DNA of 64,000 nucleotides from Vibrio comitans (GTDB lineage: Bacteria > Pseudomonadota > Gammaproteobacteria > Enterobacterales > Vibrionaceae). The notes below the pieces were generated by a model. That model worked only from the letters and a program-made list of their open reading frames with translations, was not told the DNA's origin and made no database searches. Below are positions 17,215 to 25,992 of this stretch, piece by piece. Location of the stretch: assembly GCA_024346835.1 (NCBI GenBank), contig AP024866.1, positions 992,001 to 1,056,000 on the forward strand, read 5' to 3'. A program made the translations under genes and the position numbers. The stretch's first letter is position 1. Each line of letters starts with the position of its first letter.

Positions 17215-18720
17215 ATGAGAACTATGGAAAAACAGAAAGGAGTTGCAGCGATTGTAGTTGCTCTTTCGTTTTTAGCGGTCGGCGGGATGATTCAATTATC
17301 CGTTGAGGGTACTAGGATGATTCAGGAGCAACACCGATTGGCTGATGCTGCCGAGGCAGCAACTTTAGCTGTGGCTATTTCAAATAGAAAAAATAGTGAG
17401 GCTTCTGACGCATTAGCTAGAAGTTACCTAGAAACCTATATGCCTAATATTGATATAAATACAGTAAAAGTATTGAGGACAGAGGGAAATGAAGAAGTTG
17501 ATGGAAATAAATTATATTATGTCCAGTACGAAGTAGAGGCAGACGCCTCTTTTGATAGTTGGTTCAATTTCTCCGATCATAGTTCTACAGAGCTTGAATC
17601 AAGACGAGTCGGCAATGATGCGATGGCTAGGACTCATATGTTGCCGTCAGATCTCGACTTGGTATTTGTGGCTGATTTTTCTGGCTCGATGAATAGTCCC
17701 TGGAATGGAAAAAGTCAACTACAGCATTTGAAAGATCAAGTAAATATTATTTCATCAGATTTGTTATCTAGCACAGCTACAAGTGCTGGTTATGCTCATA
17801 GGATAGGATTTGTCCCTTATAACTTAAGAACTCAGGAATCTATAAACGGAGATCGTCGTTGTATAACACAACTAGAGTATGAACCAATTGAAGTAACTAC
17901 AAAATATCAATATTGGAATGGGTACCGTTGGGTTTGGAGAGATCAGGACCACCTAATTCCATTTGAGAGTATTGATTGGAAAACATGGGGTGAAAAGAGT
18001 TCTAGTGAGGTCAGAAATTGTGCTGATGAATCCAATTATTGTTCTGGTTTTATGACACAGCAAGAAGCGAAGGCTATTAGGAAGGTTTTTAGTAGTGCTG
18101 GTGGCAATTGGCCAGATGCGCACTCCTATGTTGATATAGATATTTCAGCGTTAAACTGGAACGTCAGTAAGATAAGTGCCGAGCATTTGCATCCAGTTTC
18201 AAGCAAATCAGGAAGTAATTTATTCTCAAATGGTATGTGTGGTGGTAGCGAGAATTTCTTTACTATCCCTCTCTCTCTTCAAAAACCTTCGATTGATAGT
18301 ATGAGCGCCAGCGGAGGGACATCCGTGTATCAAGGTCTTATTCGGGGGGCACAGGTTCTAGCTGAAGGGCGATCAACAATAGGCGATACAGAACAACTTG
18401 AAAAGTATAATGAGCGTGCTCAAATGCTATTGATTCTGAGTGACGGAAAAGAAGATCCTTTTACTGAGACTTTTTCTGAGCTTGTGGAGAAGGGCTTGTG
18501 CACCAATATAAGACAACATTTTAGTGACCATGATAGCCCATTATACATAGGTGTAATTGGTATCAACTTTAACGCTTCAGGCCAAACTGGGTTTAAGAAC
18601 TGCGCAGATGAAATCATAGACGTATCAAATAGCCAAGATCTTCTAGATAAAATCCAAGAGCTAATACAAAAAGGTGCCGCCACAAACGGTGTATCACGCC
18701 TCTATGACAAAAATTCTTAA
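17215..18720 (+). CDS. tadG: TadG-like protein with von Willebrand factor A domain
   Basis: A 501-residue protein. An N-terminal pilin-like hydrophobic segment (KGVAAIVVALSFLAVGGMIQ) lacks the Glu at +5. A vWA domain starts near LDLVFVADFSGSM with the MIDAS motif DFSGS. The region between residues about 215 and 345 is rich in Cys and Trp. TadG proteins are membrane-anchored and exposed, and may function in pilus anchoring or adhesion. An ATG at 17197 overlaps the tadF stop (TAATG), but AAGGGAG at 17202-17208 places the ribosome correctly for 17215, so I chose the latter. The longer start would add six residues. Confidence 0.85.
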   Translation: MRTMEKQKGVAAIVVALSFLAVGGMIQLSVEGTRMIQEQHRLADAAEAATLAVAISNRKNSEASDALARSYLETYMPNIDINTVKVLRTEGNEEVDGNKLYYVQYEVEADASFDSWFNFSDHSSTELESRRVGNDAMARTHMLPSDLDLVFVADFSGSMNSPWNGKSQLQHLKDQVNIISSDLLSSTATSAGYAHRIGFVPYNLRTQESINGDRRCITQLEYEPIEVTTKYQYWNGYRWVWRDQDHLIPFESIDWKTWGEKSSSEVRNCADESNYCSGFMTQQEAKAIRKVFSSAGGNWPDAHSYVDIDISALNWNVSKISAEHLHPVSSKSGSNLFSNGMCGGSENFFTIPLSLQKPSIDSMSASGGTSVYQGLIRGAQVLAEGRSTIGDTEQLEKYNERAQMLLILSDGKEDPFTETFSELVEKGLCTNIRQHFSDHDSPLYIGVIGINFNASGQTGFKNCADEIIDVSNSQDLLDKIQELIQKGAATNGVSRLYDKNS

Positions 18721-18729
18721 GGGAGTAGT

Positions 18730-19365
18730 ATGAGATTTAGTGTAGCCACATTAGTTTGCTTTAGTGTGGCTTCATTTCAGGTAACTGCAAATGAAGTCAA
18801 CGCCACGATTGATCAGCTTTGTTCAACTGAACATATGCTTATAAAACATTCCGTCTCCATAGGTCAGGCGAATGCAGTTGCTAATAATAGAGCACAGCAT
18901 TATCAAGTTCAGCCGTCATTGTCTGATGAACAAAAATCTAAGTTAACGACTAGTAACATCACACTTGGTGACGATTGCCTTGAATACTTGAGCAAGAAAG
19001 ACGTTCTAGAAGTAGATTCAGATGGTGTCGTAGCTCGCGTTTATTTTAACTTTGACAAGAGCGAGCTCACGGAAACCTCTAAATTGACTTTAACCACGCT
19101 CGCCGAACGAATTCAGTCTCTCGGTGAGGTGCCAAATCTGAATGTAGTAGGGCATACGGACAATGTAGGCTCAGAAAATTATAACAAACAACTTGGCGAG
19201 TATAGAGCTGTATCGAGTAAGGTTTACTTGGTTGAATCAGGTGTTAAAAAAGAAATACTTTCGCCCCAGTCTGAAGGCTTTACCCAGCCAATGAAGGATA
19301 ATCAAACAGAGGAAGGCCGAGCAGCAAATAGGAGAGTAGAAATCGTAGTCGCAGATCAATCATGA
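18730..19365 (+). CDS. OmpA-like peptidoglycan-binding protein closing the tad operon
   Basis: A 211-residue protein with a signal peptide ending near VTAN and a C-terminal OmpA/MotB-type domain (residues about 100-210). The domain reads ARVYFNFDKSELTETSK, VVGHTDNVGSENYNKQLGEYRA and GRAANRRVEIVV. Such domains bind peptidoglycan, so the protein may anchor the Tad machine to the wall. GGGAG lies just before the ATG, 9 nt after tadG, so it belongs to the same transcript. OmpA-like genes occur at the end of tad loci in several Vibrio and Pasteurellaceae-type clusters. Confidence 0.85.
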   Translation: MRFSVATLVCFSVASFQVTANEVNATIDQLCSTEHMLIKHSVSIGQANAVANNRAQHYQVQPSLSDEQKSKLTTSNITLGDDCLEYLSKKDVLEVDSDGVVARVYFNFDKSELTETSKLTLTTLAERIQSLGEVPNLNVVGHTDNVGSENYNKQLGEYRAVSSKVYLVESGVKKEILSPQSEGFTQPMKDNQTEEGRAANRRVEIVVADQS

Positions 19366-19865
19366 GTGCTTTCTTACCGTAGTTTTTAAGTGAACAGCCT
19401 TTTTGATTTAAATTTCTAACGCTTAATAATCACTCTATTTGCTGGCTTTTTTAGATATTAAAACGGCTCTAAGCCTATCCTATAAAATATTAGCTGAATC
19501 AAAATTAGTTTATAAAGATAAATTTAGTATCCATTTGGAACTAAAACTTGGTTGGAAAATGGCCATATTAGTTGACGCACTATTTGAAGTATCGATGTAG
19601 CAAGAATGTAAAGCGAGGCGTCTTTATTATCGTCGCGTGTTTTGAAGCATATTTTAATTTCAAATTGTTGATTCAGTTAACGTTTATGTAATAGCAATAT
19701 CCTTTGAAAAATTGTATAAATAAGCCGATTGCTATTGATTTATCTTTTTTTGTTTTGTCAGCGTAAGGTAAATAATAAGAAAGCGAATAATAAACACTCA
19801 ATTAGAGCAGGGAAAGTAACTGTGGGTGTTTATTGAACAAGTACATTTATTAGGTATAAATTTAT
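19366..19865. other. Intergenic region with two inverted repeats upstream of a LysR gene
   Basis: This 500-bp AT-rich stretch has no gene. It contains AATAGCAAT / ATTGCTATT (19690 and 19728) and AATAAACAC / GTGTTTATT (19789 and 19826), both perfect 9-bp inverted pairs with 28-29 bp between arms. They lie before the LysR-type gene and may be regulatory. No clear terminator for the tad operon was found. Confidence 0.4.
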
Positions 19866-20762
19866 ATGATTGAAGCTATAGAGGCTTTTATATTAGCTGC
19901 AGAACATAATTCGTTCAGTATTGCCGCAAAAAAGCAGGGAAAGAGTCAGTCAGCGGTGAGCCAGCTAATTCAGAATCTGGAAGTAGATTTAGGTTATGAG
20001 TTGTTTACTCGTAGAGGGCGCTTTATTTCACTAAACGATAATGGTGATGCCTTACTCAAGAATGCGCGTTTAGTAAGGGCCCAGTATTCTCGCTTTATTC
20101 AACATGCAGAACAGTTAAAAACGAACCAAAAACAGCGTATAAACATCGGAATTGATCCTCTGCTTTGTCCTAAAAATATCACTCGGCTGATTCAACAATT
20201 TGAAGCAACCTTTTCTTCTGTCGAGGTGTATCTAATCTATCGTGACAGTGCGGGTTTGAATGAGTTATTGCTAGCTCGGGAGTTGGATATTGTGATTGGT
20301 GGAAGCGATAATTTCTTACCAGCGTCCGAATATCATACTGAAAGTGTTGGTTTGGCTGAAAATGTGTGGGTTACAACTGAGGAAGCGACACAACGCATCA
20401 ATGCTGCTGAGCAGTTGTTTGAACTAAGTACTTATCGCTATCTGATACCACCTCAATTTGAGACAGAAGAGCTCAAGTGCATCACTAATATTGCATCGGT
20501 GTGGCGGGTAGATGATCTAGCGACCTTATACAAGATGTGTGAGTCTGGTTCTAATATTGCTTGTATTCCGCACAGTGCACTTTCTATGTTGTCTCAATAT
20601 GAAACCCTGCGTGTTGTCAATTCCCGCTTACTACCAATCGTAAAGAAAGGCATATCACTAAGTTGGTATCTAGATACCCGCACTGTGCCATTTTGTCATT
20701 GGATTAGTCAGTCCCTGCAAAATCAAGCGACTCCGGGTTATCATTCCAGCGTTAAAATGTAG
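19866..20762 (+). CDS. LysR-family transcriptional regulator
   Basis: A 298-residue LysR-type regulator. The N-terminal helix-turn-helix (AFILAAEHNSFSIAAKKQGKSQ, SAVSQLIQNLEVDLGYELF) covers residues 6-60. The C-terminal effector domain starts near residue 90 (INIGIDPLLCPKNITRLIQQF). Its target is unknown. It lies 500 bp after the tad operon and before a pair of outer-membrane protein genes. Either could be its target, but nothing in the sequence proves it. Confidence 0.85.
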   Translation: MIEAIEAFILAAEHNSFSIAAKKQGKSQSAVSQLIQNLEVDLGYELFTRRGRFISLNDNGDALLKNARLVRAQYSRFIQHAEQLKTNQKQRINIGIDPLLCPKNITRLIQQFEATFSSVEVYLIYRDSAGLNELLLARELDIVIGGSDNFLPASEYHTESVGLAENVWVTTEEATQRINAAEQLFELSTYRYLIPPQFETEELKCITNIASVWRVDDLATLYKMCESGSNIACIPHSALSMLSQYETLRVVNSRLLPIVKKGISLSWYLDTRTVPFCHWISQSLQNQATPGYHSSVKM

Positions 20763-20805
20763 CGTTCGACAATTTAATAATAAGCGTTTGTATAGTTTCT
20801 ACTTA

Positions 20806-20842
20806 TGATAGAGCCCTCAAGCATTGTTTGAGGGTGCTATCA
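20806..20842. other. Inverted repeat after the LysR gene
   Basis: A perfect 7-bp stem CCCTCAA / TTGAGGG (7-nt loop) is extended by GATAG / CTATC on the outside. No T-run follows, so it is a hairpin but not a standard terminator. Confidence 0.5.
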
Positions 20843-20995
20843 TAATGTGCAATCGCTTAAGTTTCTTTTTTTGTAGATCGATTTCAATACTTGATTATGA
20901 AATCATATAATCTTCACGCATACCTGAAATGCAAACAGTTGATTAGGTGAATACCATCTCTGCTTTTAACATGGCTGTTTTGTCTGTGTTTCTGT

Positions 20996-22135
20996 ATGCG
21001 TCGATGCTCACTCTCAGCTAAAGCACTCCTATCTCTATTCTTTTGCTATCCCTTGTTTTCTTGGCATTCAGTTGCTTCAAGTACTGAGTCTAAAGATCCC
21101 AATCGCCCAATGTTTTCTATTCTCGGCGGACCAGGTTATATGCCTGAAACAGGGTTAATGCTGGCCGTTGGTGGGTTGTTCTCGTTTAAAACAGAGGATG
21201 ATGATGCCCTTCAGCGCTCTTCGATTACCTTGGTAGGCGTTGCCAACGAACTTGAAGGTGGCATTGGCTTTGGTGTTCGTTCAAAGCAGAAAGTCTTCTT
21301 TGCCGATGATAATATTCGTTACTTTGGGCATCTGGATGCGGGTCATCAAAATCTTTATTACTGGGGCATAGGCTATGAGGCGGGTACGTCTCAAAAGGCG
21401 AGTGATGACTTGCTGTTGGACCTTGAATTCGTCAAATACAACGCTGACCTTACCTTTAGAGTTTATGATCAGCTTTATATTGGGCCGATTCTGCGATTGA
21501 AATATTTTTCGCCAACGCAAGATAAGATCCCAGATTCTGCTTTACAAGACCCTAATTTTAATCGCTTTAAAGACTTACCTTTAAGCCTAGGCCTTGGCGC
21601 AGCAGTTCAGTGGGACAGCCGAGATGTGGCGGTTAATGCACGCCGTGGTCACTTCTTTAACCTTGAATACTCAAATTATTCTCCAGAGTGGGGTAGTGAT
21701 TCACGGTACGAAAAAGCTCTTGCTGATTATCGCTTCTATATCACCCCAAGAATAGGGTCGACCTTTGCTTTCTTGAATCGAATCGAACTAAGCCAAGGTG
21801 ATGTTCCTTATTATGATATGGCAACCCTCGGAGGGATGGATTTCATGCGAGGGACCTACCTCGGACACTTTCGAGACCTCAATGCCACAGAAAATACTGT
21901 GGAGTATCGTCATACCTTTAAAGATGGTGAGGGCTTAAGTCGGCATGGCGTGACGCTATGGCTTGGCGCAGGCTCCATTGGCGAACAAGCCAGTGATCTT
22001 TATCAAGATTGGGTTGTGACTTATGGAGTGGGTTATCGCTATGAGTTGCAGCCAAGGATGAATGTTCGGGCGGACTTGGGCTTCTCAAATCAAGATGAGA
22101 TGGGATTTTACCTCACCTTTACTGAGGCGTTCTAA
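20996..22135 (+). CDS. Omp85/surface-antigen (D15) type outer-membrane beta-barrel protein
   Basis: A 379-residue protein with an N-terminal signal peptide (cleavage near SVAS). The rest consists of alternating beta strands. Features of the bacterial surface antigen family (PF01103 type) are LGLGAAVQWDSRDVAVNARRG, GGMDFMRGTYLG and a C-terminal strand ending in aromatic Phe (TFTEAF). No POTRA domains are visible before the barrel, which makes it a short barrel-only member. The ATG has no good ribosome site. The next gene follows after 2 bp. The function is unknown. Confidence 0.75.
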   Translation: MRRCSLSAKALLSLFFCYPLFSWHSVASSTESKDPNRPMFSILGGPGYMPETGLMLAVGGLFSFKTEDDDALQRSSITLVGVANELEGGIGFGVRSKQKVFFADDNIRYFGHLDAGHQNLYYWGIGYEAGTSQKASDDLLLDLEFVKYNADLTFRVYDQLYIGPILRLKYFSPTQDKIPDSALQDPNFNRFKDLPLSLGLGAAVQWDSRDVAVNARRGHFFNLEYSNYSPEWGSDSRYEKALADYRFYITPRIGSTFAFLNRIELSQGDVPYYDMATLGGMDFMRGTYLGHFRDLNATENTVEYRHTFKDGEGLSRHGVTLWLGAGSIGEQASDLYQDWVVTYGVGYRYELQPRMNVRADLGFSNQDEMGFYLTFTEAF

Positions 22136-22137
22136 GT

Positions 22138-23082
22138 ATGCGCCATTTAATCTGCCTAACGATTTTTTCTCTGTTTAGCACTATAGCGCTGGCTAACCCC
22201 GCTCGCGTTGATTTTCCCGACGAGCAAAAGCAAGAAAAATTGAATGAAAAGTACGACCGTATGTTGCCGTTTCATGCGCAGCAGGCTATTGATCTTGGTT
22301 ACCACCTTCCACTGCCGTTTTCGTTGTCTTTGATTCCCAGTGTGGCGAAGCAAGGTTACGACATTCATTCCCTTGAAGTCTCTTATGGAGACAACAATCT
22401 AAGTGATAAGTACGACCTTTCTCAGGTGACGTGGGGAGATCCGGAGATTGAAAGCGCTACTTTGCAATTGAGAGCAGCAGCGTGGGTTTTGCCTAATTTA
22501 CAGGTGGGCGTACATGGCGGTCGCTTTCGCGGGCGAACAGCGCTAAGTGTTGGGATACCGACATCGATATTTGAGCGTTTCTCAGAGCACTGTCAAACAG
22601 ACCCAAGATTGGGTAGCGAACTGTGTGACAAGATAGGTGAGGTGATAGAAATACCTACATTTGAAATTGATGATATCAAAGGAACAAACTGGGGGTTTTC
22701 AGCTAATTTTGTCGGCCAGTTTGGTGGATTTACCTATGTGGTGCCGCTGAGTATGACCCAGTCGAAAACCGATGACGGTCGTACTACCGCTAAAACCGTG
22801 ATGCTTAGCCCACGTATCGGTCAATTATTCCCAGTTGCGGGATATGGCGCTATCTATGGGTATGTGGGGGCGGCTTATATGAATACCGAAGGTCGTGTTG
22901 CTGAAAATGATGCTTTAGGGGTGGAAGGTTTAAGTTACTCTTTAGAGCAAAGTAGCTCGTCGCAATACGCCGGTGTGGTCGGTATGAACTGGAATTTTGC
23001 GAACTCATTTGGCACTAGCCTTGAGTTGGTAGCAGGCCCTGAACGAAATCTAGTAAACATGGTAATGACTTACTCATACTAA
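22138..23082 (+). CDS. Predicted outer-membrane protein of unknown function
   Basis: A 314-residue protein with a signal peptide (cleavage near IALA/NPARV). The mature part has many alternating hydrophobic strands (SATLQLRAAAWVLPNLQVGVHGG, GFSANFVGQFGGFTYVVPL, YGYVGAAYM) and ends in a Tyr (MVMTYSY), as outer-membrane barrels do. A pair of cysteines (HCQTDPRLGSELC) may form a disulphide loop. I do not recognise a named family. It is translated with the D15-type gene just upstream (2-bp gap), so the two probably work together. Confidence 0.65.
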   Translation: MRHLICLTIFSLFSTIALANPARVDFPDEQKQEKLNEKYDRMLPFHAQQAIDLGYHLPLPFSLSLIPSVAKQGYDIHSLEVSYGDNNLSDKYDLSQVTWGDPEIESATLQLRAAAWVLPNLQVGVHGGRFRGRTALSVGIPTSIFERFSEHCQTDPRLGSELCDKIGEVIEIPTFEIDDIKGTNWGFSANFVGQFGGFTYVVPLSMTQSKTDDGRTTAKTVMLSPRIGQLFPVAGYGAIYGYVGAAYMNTEGRVAENDALGVEGLSYSLEQSSSSQYAGVVGMNWNFANSFGTSLELVAGPERNLVNMVMTYSY

Positions 23083-23236
23083 GGGCTTTAAGGGTTGAGA
23101 GTATGACCCGTTTCAAATCCTGACGACATACTTCACTTTTCTGTGAAGAAACGCTTACTAATTAATCGTTTACATTGGTTGGCCTTAATAAGCCTGTGTT
23201 ACTATGCCAACTCTTTGGAATAGATACTGTCGGGCT

Positions 23237-23854
23237 ATGCTGAAAGTAAATGGATTAACTGCAATACGCGATGAAAGAATTTTATTCGAGAGCCTGTCTT
23301 TTACTGTAGAGGCTGGAGATCTGGTTCAGATTGAAGGGCGTAACGGTACCGGTAAAACGACCCTGCTTCGAATTATTGCTGGTTTGGGTGATAAAGAAGC
23401 CGGTGATATTGCGTGGAAGAACGAATCCATTTTTTCAGACCGAGACAGTTTCCACCAAGATCTATTATTTTTGGGACATCAAACCGGTATCAAGCGCGAC
23501 TTGAGTGCCTTTGAAAACCTGTCGTTTTATCTCAATATCAGTGGCCATTCCTATACCCATGATGAAGTTTGGCAGGCGCTAACCAAAGTTGGGCTTGCAG
23601 GACGAGAGGATGTTCCAGTAGCGCAACTGTCTGCGGGACAGCAACGCAGAGTCGCTTTGGCGAGACTGTGGCTAAGCAAGCACCCACTGTGGATCCTTGA
23701 TGAGCCACTAACTGCGATAGACAAGCAAGGTGTGAAGGTGCTTGAACAGCTGTTTCTTCAGCATACTGAACAGGGAGGTATGGTGTTGTTGACTACCCAC
23801 CAAGATATGTTTGAAAACAATAGTAAGCTTCGCAAGATAAGGTTGGGTCACTAA
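23237..23854 (+). CDS. ccmA: CcmA, haem exporter ATP-binding subunit
   Basis: A 205-residue ABC ATPase. Walker A is [11 protein letters not shown] (about residues 36-46), the signature is [14 protein letters not shown] and Walker B is [12 protein letters not shown]. CcmA with CcmB, C and D drives release of holo-CcmE during cytochrome c maturation. The frame extends upstream to 23204, but the family start is the ATG at 23237 (MLKVNGL). It is the first of nine ccm genes that overlap or nearly touch. A small inverted repeat CTTCAC/GTGAAG (23131-23148) lies in the leader. Confidence 0.95.
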   Translation: MLKVNGLTAIRDERILFESLSFTVEAGDLVQIEGRNGTGKTTLLRIIAGLGDKEAGDIAWKNESIFSDRDSFHQDLLFLGHQTGIKRDLSAFENLSFYLNISGHSYTHDEVWQALTKVGLAGREDVPVAQLSAGQQRRVALARLWLSKHPLWILDEPLTAIDKQGVKVLEQLFLQHTEQGGMVLLTTHQDMFENNSKLRKIRLGH

Positions 23855-24522
23855 TGTTTAAACATATGTGGGCCATTGTTCGTCGCGAGCTGTTGATTGC
23901 CTTTAGGCGTCGAGCCGATGTCTTTAACCCATTGTGGTTTTTTATCATCGTCATCACCCTTTTCCCATTAGGTATTGGCCCAGAGCCAAACCTGCTAATG
24001 CGTATTGCTCCCGGTATTGTATGGGTTGCAGCATTATTGGCGGCGCTTTTGTCTCTAGAAAGATTATTTCGCGATGATTATCAGGATGGGGCGCTTGAGC
24101 AGTTGATGCTTATGCCACTGCCGTTACCACTAGTCGTTATTTCTAAAGTAATCGCACACTGGATTTTGACCGGCTTACCTTTAATTCTCATTAGTCCTTT
24201 GTTGGCGGTTCTATTGAGTCTAACTTGGGAGTCTTGGAGTGCGGTATTGATTACCTTATTGCTTGGCACCCCGACATTAAGCTTTTTGGGGGCAATTGGC
24301 GTTGCATTGACTGTCGGTCTACAAAAAGGCGGTGTTTTGCTCAGTCTTTTGATCTTACCCCTGTATATTCCGGTACTAATTTTTGCTACCTCTGCAATCG
24401 ATTCTGCAGGGCTAGGCGTTGCATACAACGGACAAATCGCAATTTTAGCGGCTATGTTAGTGGGCTCGATAACATTAACACCATTCGCAACTAGCGCAGC
24501 ATTGCGCGTATCGGTAAATTAA
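23854..24522 (+). CDS. ccmB: CcmB, haem exporter membrane subunit
   Basis: A 222-residue protein with six predicted membrane segments, beginning [26 protein letters not shown] with the typical positive cluster (FRRR) before the first segment. It is the permease of the CcmABCD complex in the inner membrane. It overlaps ccmA by one base (TAATG). Confidence 0.94.
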   Translation: MFKHMWAIVRRELLIAFRRRADVFNPLWFFIIVITLFPLGIGPEPNLLMRIAPGIVWVAALLAALLSLERLFRDDYQDGALEQLMLMPLPLPLVVISKVIAHWILTGLPLILISPLLAVLLSLTWESWSAVLITLLLGTPTLSFLGAIGVALTVGLQKGGVLLSLLILPLYIPVLIFATSAIDSAGLGVAYNGQIAILAAMLVGSITLTPFATSAALRVSVN

Positions 24523-24550
24523 CCTTAATTTTCTCAGAGAGTAAAACAAC

Positions 24551-25300
24551 ATGTGGAAGTGGCTCCATCCATACGCAAAACCTGAAGCAACTTACAATCT
24601 ATGCGGAACCCTGCAACCTTGGTTTACGGCGTTAGCTGTAATTTGTCTTACTGTGGGAACGGCGTGGGGACTGGCTTTCGCGCCAAGTGATTATCAACAA
24701 GGCGACAGCTTCAGGATCATCTACATTCACGTGCCTTCGGCGATTTGGTCAATGGGCGCTTACATGTCGATGGCGATCGCCGCTTTTATTGGCTTAGTAT
24801 GGCAACTGCGATTAGCCAGCATTGCAGCCTCTGCGATGGCACCGATTGGCGCAGTGTTTACCTTTATCGCGCTAGTAACAGGCGCAATTTGGGGTAAGCC
24901 TATGTGGGGCACGTGGTGGGTATGGGATGCGCGTCTGACCTCTGAGTTGGTACTTCTATTTCTCTACTTGGGTGTGATTGCACTTTATCATGCCTTTGAC
25001 GACCAAAAGACAGCAGCTAAAGCTGCCGGTTTGCTTGCAGTGGTAGGCGTTATCAACTTACCAATTATTCACTTCTCTGTGGAATGGTGGAATACGCTTC
25101 ATCAAGGGGCAACTATTACCAAATTTGAAAAACCATCAATTTCCAATGATATGTTATGGCCATTATTGCTCAACATCTTCGGCTTTGCCTTCTTCTTTGG
25201 CTCAGTGACCATGACTCGTTTTAGAACCGCGATTCTGCAAAAAGAGGGACATAGACCTTGGGTGCAGGAACTCGCAAAACGTACTTTTGCTAAAGGGTAA
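24551..25300 (+). CDS. ccmC: CcmC, haem delivery protein to CcmE
   Basis: A 249-residue haem-handling membrane protein with six helices. The tryptophan-rich periplasmic motif WGTWWVWD is at residues 119-126, and the two haem-ligand histidines are His60 (YIHVPSA) and His184 (NTLHQG), at the same numbers as in E. coli. CcmC places haem on CcmE. Confidence 0.95.
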   Translation: MWKWLHPYAKPEATYNLCGTLQPWFTALAVICLTVGTAWGLAFAPSDYQQGDSFRIIYIHVPSAIWSMGAYMSMAIAAFIGLVWQLRLASIAASAMAPIGAVFTFIALVTGAIWGKPMWGTWWVWDARLTSELVLLFLYLGVIALYHAFDDQKTAAKAAGLLAVVGVINLPIIHFSVEWWNTLHQGATITKFEKPSISNDMLWPLLLNIFGFAFFFGSVTMTRFRTAILQKEGHRPWVQELAKRTFAKG

Positions 25301-25303
25301 CGC

Positions 25304-25510
25304 ATGCATTTTGATTCCCTGTCGGACTTATTTTATATGGGAGGTTACGCCTCCTACGTTTGGGGTGCTTTTGCCATCACATTTGGCGCCCTAGGTTTGA
25401 TTTTTCTATTCAGTCGTTTAGACAGCAAAGCGACGTTAAAAGAGGTTAAAAATCGGATGGATCGCCAAGCACGTATCGATGCGGCTAAGAATATGGAGAA
25501 CACATTATGA
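25304..25510 (+). CDS. ccmD: CcmD, small haem exporter subunit
   Basis: A 68-residue protein with one membrane helix ([22 protein letters not shown]) and a charged C-terminal tail, the usual CcmD form. It stabilises the CcmABC-CcmE complex. It overlaps ccmE by four bases (ATGA). Confidence 0.92.
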   Translation: MHFDSLSDLFYMGGYASYVWGAFAITFGALGLIFLFSRLDSKATLKEVKNRMDRQARIDAAKNMENTL

Positions 25511-25992
25511 ATCCTAGACGTAAAAAGAGAATGGGCTTAATTGTCGCTCTGTTGGTTGGTTTGGGCGCAACGGTAGGCTTGATGCTGTATGCACTAAATC
25601 AGAATATGGATTTGTTCTATACGCCGACTGAGATCGTAAACGGTAAGAGTAACGGTGAGAAACCAGAAATCGGACAGCGCCTTCGAATTGGCGGAATGGT
25701 TGTAGCAGGCACCGTATCTCGTGATTCTGAATCATTACGAGTCTCTTTTGATGTTGCCGATGTCGGTCCTGCTGTGACGGTAACTTATGATGGCATTTTG
25801 CCTGACTTGTTCCGTGAAGGGCAGGGCATCGTAGCCCAAGGCGTTTTGACGGATAGTCATACTGTTGAAGCTTTTGAAGTATTAGCGAAGCACGATGAAG
25901 AATACATGCCACCCGAGGTTGCTGAAGCAATGAAAGTGGTTCACGAGCCTCTTGAGTATACTCAAGAACAAAAACAAGGAAGCGCTCAATGA
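25507..25992 (+). CDS. ccmE: CcmE, periplasmic haem chaperone
   Basis: A 161-residue protein with an N-terminal anchor helix (residues 10-28) and an OB-fold. The covalent haem-binding residue is His129 in the motif AKHDEEY, with Tyr133 as axial ligand. E. coli has the same pair one number later. It carries haem from CcmC to CcmF. It overlaps ccmF by four bases. Confidence 0.95.
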   Translation: MNPRRKKRMGLIVALLVGLGATVGLMLYALNQNMDLFYTPTEIVNGKSNGEKPEIGQRLRIGGMVVAGTVSRDSESLRVSFDVADVGPAVTVTYDGILPDLFREGQGIVAQGVLTDSHTVEAFEVLAKHDEEYMPPEVAEAMKVVHEPLEYTQEQKQGSAQ

